This document shows, piece by piece, positions 55,676-64,000 of a DNA stretch of 64,000 bases. Position numbers and translations under genes: made by a program. Within the stretch, counting starts at the first letter, position 1. Every line of letters begins with the position of its first letter. The notes below the pieces were generated by a model that did no database searches, was not told the origin of the DNA, and worked only from the letters and a program-made list of their open reading frames with translations. This DNA is from Mytilus californianus. Lineage: Eukaryota; Mollusca; Bivalvia; Mytilida; Mytilidae. The stretch lies in NCBI RefSeq assembly GCF_021869535.1, contig NW_026262668.1, forward strand, positions 63,766,058 through 63,830,057, given 5' to 3'.

Positions 55676-57555
55676 TTTGCAAAATAATTTCCTTCCTGTT
55701 AAATCCTGTGATTAAAACTCACAGATACACTTTGTTTTAATGCAAAGCGTTTTATTGGATCAACCGTTATCATTTACACCTCAGTGTTAAAAAAATATAA
55801 TAAAAGCAATCATACATTATATAGTCAATTGTACTTGTATACAGTTCATGAAGAGTTCTTTCATTGGTTTAATATTCATCAAAACTCAAAACTAGTTTTA
55901 TCCTTCTCCCTATATTCCAGTTATGTAACAGGCATATTCAATAAGCTTTAATATTGCTTAATGTACCCATCATCTACCAGCAACATTTACACATCAGGTT
56001 ATAACCTTATTATTATATGTTTCTGCTCCTTTTTCCTTTTATTGATTTTTTAGTTCAGATCATAATGTCTTTTTTTTTGCAAATTTTAATTTCCAATTTT
56101 GAAAATTGCAAAAAAAGACATGCGCAACAATATTATGTTGTTCCGGTGACTCTTTCATATTGTCAAAAGGCCCCTTTTATAAAACTGTTTTATCTAAAAC
56201 CCCATGGACATATTCAAGCATGGTTTCACTTCATAATGTCTATATGTTAGTAGCACCGCAATGTTGTCATCCTATTCATGTCTGTGATTAATGCTATCAA
56301 ATCTGACTCAAAATACATGCATAATAAATTCATCATAGATTTTCGATTTGTTTTCACTCAATAAGGTTGATTAAGGTTGAATGGAATGTTGATTTATTCT
56401 TTTTTAAGGTATGAATTGGTTTTAAACACGTCCTTATCTCTTTGGAAAAAGGAAAATGAACCTAAGAAAAGTAGGCAATCATGAAGTATTCGACGAAAGA
56501 CTCCATACCATAAGAAAAAGGACAAAAGACGACGAACAACTCATACACAAAAGTTAAGATTAAGCAACACTAACCAATAAATGTTACAAAAATAATTCAG
56601 ATAAATAAAAGGAAATATGATAAACAGCAGTGACAAATCATCCAAACAAACTGAATAATCAAAACACACATAAATGTCAACATCTGGTCTTCATTTATAA
56701 ACAGGTGTCTATACAATATGTCAAGCTCTAAATTGCTCCAATTCCAGAAAATGATAAGGAAATGGTTTTAACAGGGACTTTCTAATATATGTCATTTGCA
56801 CCAATTTCCTTGACAAATCTTATTTAGATATCCCAAAAGACGATTACTTATAATATTTCTCTGACTTGAAACAGACACACAAACATGTTGCTGAATTGAA
56901 ATAGTTTTTTTTTTATGCCTCATCCATCACATTTACGTCTCCACAATACAAATCAGTACAAGAAAAACACTTAAGTCAAAGTAATCGTTATTGGAAGATA
57001 TTTCAGATTTTGATTTGTTATCATTTAGAACTCGTTTAATTGCAGGAGTGAATATAATGGACACTAACAGTCTGTCATCAGTTTGCCTGAGGAAATATTA
57101 AATATGTATAAAGATACTCTTGGTATTTTCATGAGAGCGCAGTGATTGTGTGTCATGCATTGATAACCATATCCTTTCTTTTCCATTACTCGAAACTGCC
57201 ATATTAGTGTATGAATGAATAAGCTTGCATGGTCACGCATAGTTAGTCTGGCATCATTTAAATTCATTCAAATACTTTAAGGACCTGACCCCATCTTCTG
57301 ATGATTCATATCTATTTGGGAAAACAAATCACATCATTTGATTATGTGTTTTCTTTTATCTTTCATTATCATATATTATCTGAGTAAGGTAATGAATAAA
57401 TATCGCCAATGGTCATAATTACGTACTTTTTAAGTCTGGTATTTATGTCACTAGTGGCAATGTTGAATTTTGAATAGATGAAAATGAAATTCTTAAAATG
57501 ATATAAGATTTATAGTTGATTGCTTAAACAGTTCATTTACCGAACAAAACACTAC
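55676..57555. other. AT-rich region
   Basis: No gene or repeat family could be supported. Confidence 0.35.
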
Positions 57556-57559
57556 TTAC

Positions 57560-59345
57560 TTCAATTTACAATGTAAAAATATATTATTTTGCAAAATTAA
57601 AGTTTTCCATTAAAACCTTTTATTTTCAAAAGCCCCGTCATTCAGGACCACATACTGATGATTACAATGAATAGATATTGCCTTATCAAAATAAGAGTTG
57701 TACGCAAAACAATTTTACTGCACATAATTAAGTGATGTCATTTTCTCAAGATGTGAAAGAAAACAATAGGAGAAATATAATGAACATGAGGACAGAAAAT
57801 ATGGTGTAAACAGAATGAAACCAATAAAAAAAATCAGAAACTAACTAAATAGACTTCTACAGATTACCCACCTTAAAAGACATGCTCTAACTTGCAGGAA
57901 ATCTGGTAGCTGTGGACGGATAATCATCATGGATAGATAAGCATCCATTCGGATTGACAGCTGTGGACGGATTGCAAGCACCATGTGATAAGCAAGATCT
58001 TTATTTAACAAAATCTTGCATACACGAATCTGAATAGCTATTGGCGAATTATTATCATCGATATATAAGCATACACCTTTACTGAACAGTTCTAACTTGC
58101 ACGGAGTCTGAATAACTGTGGACGGATTACCAACATTGATGCATGATCATCTACTTTGAATGAAAGCTGTAACTTGCACGAAGTCTGACAAGCAGTGATG
58201 GGATTATCATCATCGAATGAAAATCATCTCCCTTGAATTGCAGGTTTTACTTTTTACGCATTGTGACTTGGATGGAGAGTTGTCTCATTGGCACTCATAC
58301 CACATCTTCTTATTTCTATCTAACTTATACGAAGTCGGAATAGCTGTGAATGGATTATCATCATCGATGGTTAAGCACCGACGTTGTATGACAACCTCTC
58401 TGAATAGCTGTGAACCGACTGCCATCAACGATGATTACCTCCACCCGGAAAGAAAAGCTCTCACTTGACGTAGTCTGAATAACTGAGGACATATTACCAT
58501 TATCGATGGATAAGCACCCACATTGAGTGACAAGCTCAAACTTAAAAGATGTCTGACTAGGTGTGGATCAATAGATTCGCATTCACCTTGAATGGCGATT
58601 TCCCACTTGAGAGAGTCTCAGTCTATTTTTCTTTTTTCTTGTCATTTGTCGGCATGTTGAAATTAAAAAAGATGGATATCATAGTCAGATATTCACCTAA
58701 AAGTTTCATCATAAGATTTAAATAAAATGTCATTTCTAGATACCTGTATATATTTAAAACAGTTTGGAAAAGAAAACAATTCGCATTGGTATATTTCTAA
58801 ATGCTCAAAGGTTTCCATATGTTTGTTTAAAAGATATAAGAACATTCAACAATTTACAATGTGATAATATATTCTTGAAATGAAAACGTGTATTATCAGA
58901 AGCTCCGCTGCTCCGTCTTTCAAAACCACATACTGATGGTTACAACAAATGAATATCACCACTATCAGTGTTTTAGACAACCATTTTTACTGCACCTATT
59001 TAAGTAGTGTTATTTTCTTAAAATGTAAAAGAAAACAATGCAAGAAAATATAAGGCTCATGAAAAACAAAAAAAAGAATGAAACAAACAAAAAACCACGA
59101 ACTAACCAAATAAACTTCTACAAATTACCATCATCGGTGGAAAAGCACCAACCTTGAATTACAAGCTCTCAATAGCACGAAGTCTGAAAAGTTGTGGATC
59201 GATTACCATCATCGATGGATGAGCCTCCACGCTGCACCACAAGCTCTCACGTGCACGAAGTCTAAATAGCTGTTAGCTGATTACCATGATCGATGGAGAT
59301 GCATTAACGCTGCATCACAAGCTCGAAATTTCAAGAATTCCATCT
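57560..59345. repeat. Segmental duplication with 75-80-bp minisatellite
   Basis: 57560-57880 and 58840-59125 are direct diverged copies; both include accacatactgatg and a gaaagaaaacaat-type segment, ending with aactaa...acttctaca. Each is followed by a minisatellite (57885-58625 and 59125-59345). Its units of roughly 75-80 bp are built on cttgcacgaagtctgaatag, ctgtggacggatta and atcatcgatggataagca. The open frame at 58217-58468 lies in the minisatellite and the SINE inside it, and is not a gene. Confidence 0.75.
58243..58318 (+). mobile_element. SINE-like family A 3' end inserted in the minisatellite
   Basis: ggatggagagttgtctcatt followed by ggcactcataccacatcttc interrupts the minisatellite periodicity and matches the family's 3' end. 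Confidence 0.65.
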
Positions 59346-59363
59346 GTGGATATAATCCACAGA
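59343..59363. repeat. 21-nt palindrome
   Basis: tctgtggat and atccacaga form perfect 9-bp arms around ata, at the end of the minisatellite. Confidence 0.8.
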
Positions 59364-60109
59364 GACGACCATATTTTAGACGGTCTCCCTATCAGCGCAC
59401 ATGGTCTCGCTCCTTTTTGACTGTATGTACATTTCGCATATGTCACTTAAGCCAAAGTAAGGATATACTCTTTATTGTAAAATTTTAAACGATTTGATTT
59501 TGGAACCCTTCAAAACTGCAAAAAGATGTGCGAATGATAAGTGCTATATTTAGCCCCTGTAATTGCAAAAATGATGCAATTTTCAATTTATTCATTTTCT
59601 TTTGATAAAAACAAATTATATGGTAAAACAGCTTGCAATTTTAATGCAGATATATCCTTTGATGTCACCGTCAAAATTGACATTCAACCAAAAATAGCCA
59701 ATTGAGTCATAGTTTTTGGTATAATTAAATAAAAGCAATAACCTAACAAACAAAGAGATTCCACTTTCGAAAACATCTTTGTAAAGATGCTCTGTGACAA
59801 AAATCGTATGAGGTAAGGCTGTTGCTTATAGTTTTGCCCCTTAATATGAAAAAGACCTCTTACTATGACTTTTCTAATACAAATTAATTTATTTCGAATA
59901 GAAAATAGAATTTCAAGCACAACCATTTATGTTGATTAAAAAGAAATAAAAAACATATTAAAATTCAACTAATGAAGAAATGACCGTTAAGCATTTTTGC
60001 ATTTAAAAATTCATATAAATACGCTTTATGTATTGAATGCTTGAAGCGTAATGAGTTTCGTTGTCATTTGTTCGAATGATCACATTTTCTTTTATTTCTT
60101 GCCCTGTAG
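59364..60109. other. AT-rich spacer
   Basis: Nothing supported. Confidence 0.35.
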
Positions 60110-60267
60110 CAAGTATGTATGTTGAGAAAAAGTTTTTATATTTAAGTTCTTATCATAAGTTAACTGAAAATGATAAATATGAACTATTTCCTTTTCGCAA
60201 GATGGTAGGAGTTTATGTGGAGGAGTTTCCGTTATCTGTCTTATTTGTTTCAAAATCTCACGCATGA
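60110..60267 (+). CDS. Weak candidate 3' exon
   Basis: Follows a strong acceptor (cttttatttcttgccctgtag). It is open for about 51 codons to a TGA, reading SMYVEKKFLYLSSYHKLTEN and then continuing to VSKSHA. No known domain and no partner exon found. Reading phase is not compatible with being spliced to the next candidate at 60925 through the only donor-like site seen. Confidence 0.25.
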
Positions 60268-60924
60268 TATTAAAATGTATGTGTTCTCGTTGCTGCTGGT
60301 TTCTGTTGTCTTTTTAAGTTTGAAATACGTTTGTCCATGAAAAATACCCGGCAAAATTGAACGTGTGGTCCTAGACTGATATTATAAACATTTTACTTTT
60401 ATAATGAACTCCTTTTATCAGCAAAAAAATTATTTATCATGCATATCATTCTTATCGATGCATACTTCACAAATATGTTTCACAAAGGTAAAAAAAAAAA
60501 TACAATGTTTGGATATAAAATCAACACTTAGTCACATTGAACTCATAAAACACAGCTACTAATTTCATTTTAAATTATTCATAAAAAACAATTAAAATGT
60601 TGTGATTGAGGACGACAACAGATTGTTTTGAAAGGAGAAATCATACTTTGTACAGTATAACATACCTACTGTTGTTATGACAGTACAGGCCTTCAGGATT
60701 TCAACTAGTTCGTTTTTTTGTCCTACTGAATCTCTTATTCTGAGTATTAATTCCCGAAAGAGGTTAATTTAAAAGATTGTTTTATATTAACATGCGTATT
60801 TTTGAATATCTCTCTGGGACTGTTATATCTATATGTCGCTGTGAAAATTTGCTTCTATAGAAAAACGCTTTCGTTTAAGGAACTATTAGTAGTCTCATTT
60901 AATAGTTGATAATTTTTTCTTTAG

Positions 60925-61070
60925 GATACCAAAAGAATACTAAGTTGATGCTTTTTAAAAGATTATTTCTGATGAATTCTTCAAAAATCCGCGAGTTGAG
61001 GTTTTCACATGGTGCTTATATGCACGAAAAAGACAAGAATATATTCTTCACCAGTCCTCTCATCCAGAAT
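60925..61070 (+). CDS. Weak candidate internal exon
   Basis: Acceptor attttttctttag, donor aat/gtaagc, open throughout in one frame (48 codons plus two bases). It reads YQKNTKLMLFKRLFLMNSSK and then REL through SPLIQN. Splice-site quality and an open frame on both sides are in favour. No family is recognised and no joined exon is known. Confidence 0.3.
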
Positions 61071-64000
61071 GTAAGCATGATTATGTATTGAATACTCTTT
61101 TTTTCCCCTGTTTTTTAGCCATAGTAGTTTTAAGTTATTTGTAATATAAAAGGGGAATACATAGATATTCTTTCAATTTAGCGTGTATCGATTTGTGTTT
61201 ACATATTTGGCCTCCTGGTGAAATTGCTATTATTCAAAATCTTATGCATATCTTTTCAGTCTTCTGGGATTTACAGAATACATACTTATAATTGTAATTG
61301 CAGATATTACACCTTCATATGTAAGGAACATTATACTTTATTCATATCATGATGTTATTTCTGTAAAAGAAATATGCAAAACGTATCCTATTTGTTTCGA
61401 CACTTTAGAGAAGCTTAAAGGACCATGTATGCCTAAAGTCTTGATATCCACAAAAACCCAAAACATATATTTTTTTCATTCTTATATCAAATGCGTTAAT
61501 CTAGATTTTTCTTGTACATTTACTTTGATTTAAAGATATTCTTAGTATCAAATACTACTTTCCAAAAAGGATGTTTGAAAATATACTACTTTCCAAAAAG
61601 GATGTTTGAAAATATATTACTTTTTGTGCCGAATTAAAATGCCGTCTGATTATTTCTTAAGTGATTTGATTATTTGAATTCATGAATGTGTTCTTTTTAG
61701 ATCATCAAACTTGTTGAAAATGGGTTTGGTTTATTGTTGAAGGCCGTATGGTAACCAGTAACTGTTCAAATATTTGTTCGTTGGTCTTAATGGGTAGTGT
61801 CTCATCGTCAGTGATATCACAAAATTTACCAACTGTATTTGTATACTGATTAATTTATGAATGATTCCAAAAGGAGATGAAGATACCATGGGACCATGAA
61901 AGACGATGGTTGATATTCCAGTGCAGAATAAAATTTATGTTATCTAACATTATTCAATAAAGTATGAGGAAGTAGTGAAAATGATGTCTACATATTTCAA
62001 CTACAATAGCCAAACTACTAATGACATTTTGTTTTGGCAGTATGGTTTACTTTATCATCATTTAATGTATGTACATCGGTTTTTTTGTCAGTTATTACGT
62101 ATTGATCACGACGAACAGAATTGTTTTCCGGGTTCAGTTATTAGTATTTGATAATTTGCTAACCAAGTTGTATAATTGGTTATTACTTTTGTTAAACAAA
62201 ACAATACATGAGTAACGTGAACCAAGGTGTACAAATGGAGATGCAAATTCCAATCCAGAAGACAACCTATGTTTTCTAAATAAGAAGGATTGAAAAATCA
62301 TTTAGGTTACTAAAAGTAATTTATCTGCTACCTCTCTTTCACTTAATATTCCACTGTTCCAGTCCTTGTATAGTTTATACAGCAATGTAATGAATAGAAA
62401 AACAAAATAATTTTTCCCAAAAAAACCCTTTATAAGAATGCTATGATTTTTTTTTGTTGTGTTGTAAGAGCAACAAAATTTTGTAGAAGGAACTATTTTC
62501 TTCTAAACACAAAATGTTGGTTGCCACGTGCGCATAATGGAATGACAAAGGTATAATAAGACTGCATTTTGGCAAAATCACTCTCTAATGGTTGTAAACG
62601 AAACAAAGTATATTTCATGAAGTTTGAATATTTACTTGCAATATCATCTCAAATATTTAACGGCAGTGTTCCTTCTTGGACACAATAGACAAACTATGAA
62701 TAATAGATTGAATAAATGAATGAATTTTTCATGAAAGTTTCTCATTACAGATTAGAATTTAGGCTACAAGCTGCAAAGGTATTTACAAGGATATCATGCA
62801 AGGCATATGAAACAATTCATTAATAACCAAATCCATCATTTTACATTACAGTGTCATTTATTTGTTGAAGGCCTATCATAAATTGTTATTGCCTGCAGTG
62901 TTGTATACGTTCATAATTATCAAAAATTGATGAATACTTCTGCATTTTTGTTTAAACAGTAGTTCATGCAAAATTAAATATATTGCATTCCCATTTAAAG
63001 TCCATTTTTACTTCCAGCACTGATACACAACAGAGGATGTGTGTTTTTGACATTGTAAATTTAGAAATAAAAACAAAAGCAAAGGTTTTATAAGAACACC
63101 TTTTTAAACCCTTTTAATTCGAAAATAACAAAAGTATAAATCTACCAAATAATATTATTCAGATATTCATAAGACATTAGTCTTCCAGACATCATTTTTT
63201 CATATTTGTCTGATTATTAATTTGAACTACGGCTTCAGACTTCTTCTATTCAGTGCAGGACTGCAAAACTGGCACAGGAGCATCCTTTTAAGATCTTATC
63301 ATTAATATCTACATTTCAGTCAAGACTGCTTTTGATAAATGTTGGTTTCACGATGTATTTTACAAAGATGTTGGCTTCACGATGTATTTTACAAAGGTGT
63401 GTAAAATATTTTTTGGAGTAACCCTTGGCTCATATCAATTTTGTCTAAAATCTCTGTTCAAAATTTCCGTTGTTTATGAAATCATAATAACATCCACAGT
63501 GACTTTTCAATACTTAAATGATTAATTTTACTATTTTGTGATGTCTGGGGCCAAACAAGCTCATATCATACCTCCTACCTTGTTGAATTATTTATTTTAC
63601 CGGGTAAAACCATTTGCAATAGAGATTGTTTGGTACTTGATATAACACAAAATAAATCCCCTATATGGTTTTGTTTCATATACCGCTTCATCGGTTCTTG
63701 ACAACCGACGTCGACATATACGTTGGTACGGTAATGTTTAAAGAGTGTGTATGGTATTTCATAAAATTTATGGTTAAAAAACCTTTATAAAATCCACGTT
63801 ACATTTAAGTTTCAATTGTTAATAATATGATGAAATTTCTAACTATATGAGGGATACATCCTTCATACTTGCTTAGTTTGTTTTAGTTGTCTATAGCAAC
63901 CATCCAGACATGATTATTGACGATTGCAGCCAATGATATTTTCCTTATTTTGTTTCAATATTGACAAAACATTTTTTATTGAAAATGAATATCTAATACC
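61071..64000. other. AT-rich region to window end
   Basis: 61553-61615 is a 31-bp tandem duplication. 63340-63397 is a 29-bp tandem duplication. 61725-61820 is a degraded + strand SINE family A piece (attgttgaaggccgtatggtaacc). No genes supported. Confidence 0.5.

Overview
This is an AT-rich eukaryotic (animal) window. It is almost entirely non-coding and dense with repeats. Spliceosomal GT-AG introns, tRNA-derived SINEs, Penelope-like retroelement fragments and repeat families that I recognise from mussel genomes point to a bivalve mollusc, probably Mytilus-like. The organism call is inference. There are no bacterial-type genes, and most short open frames are chance or lie inside repeats.

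The one protein-coding gene I can support is a split gene on the + strand, 15493-22864. It has five exons encoding a small secreted protein of about 155-161 residues with a signal peptide and four EF-hand calcium-binding loops. All introns are GT-AG and all exon phases agree. The 3' exon has two adjacent AG acceptors that give two different C-termini. Its introns are full of transposon debris.

Layout. 570-3130: two divergent tandem units of 1.15-1.3 kb. Long perfect or near-perfect hairpins lie at the boundaries, and one base pair has changed in a compensating way between copies. 3811-4735: a purine-rich GAGN low-complexity tract. 5115-6282: a candidate terminal-inverted-repeat element. 6284-7470: reverse-strand SINE-like copies. 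8328-12306: a roughly 4-kb foldback structure with long arms made of tandem repeats; its left arm carries an 842-bp Mutator-like insertion whose empty site is preserved in the right arm. 13.0-14.25 kb: a tRNA-SINE and retroelement debris. 15.5-22.9 kb: the EF-hand gene. 20.7-25.8 kb: three dimeric arrays of a 344-352-bp repeat, two of which carry hammerhead-ribozyme-like motifs, plus a deleted reverse-transcriptase copy. 26.7-30.34 kb: a + strand Penelope-like element split by an antisense 5'-truncated relative; each carries a decayed hammerhead ribozyme in its 3' region. 31.4 and 48.2 kb: tRNA-derived SINEs of one family. 32.5-34.7 kb: further decayed reverse-transcriptase copies. 35.2-35.8 kb: a candidate solo LTR with a heat-shock-element-like motif and a TATA run. 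57.5-59.35 kb: a segmental duplication whose units end in a roughly 75-80-bp minisatellite. The rest of 36-64 kb is AT-rich and holds only a few weak candidate exons.

Biologically, the window is one small secreted calcium-binding protein gene in a field of Penelope-like retroelements and their probable small dependents. The most interesting material is the hammerhead-bearing repeat families, the foldback element and the self-complementary tandem units. All boundaries and homologies were judged by eye; no search or folding program was run.
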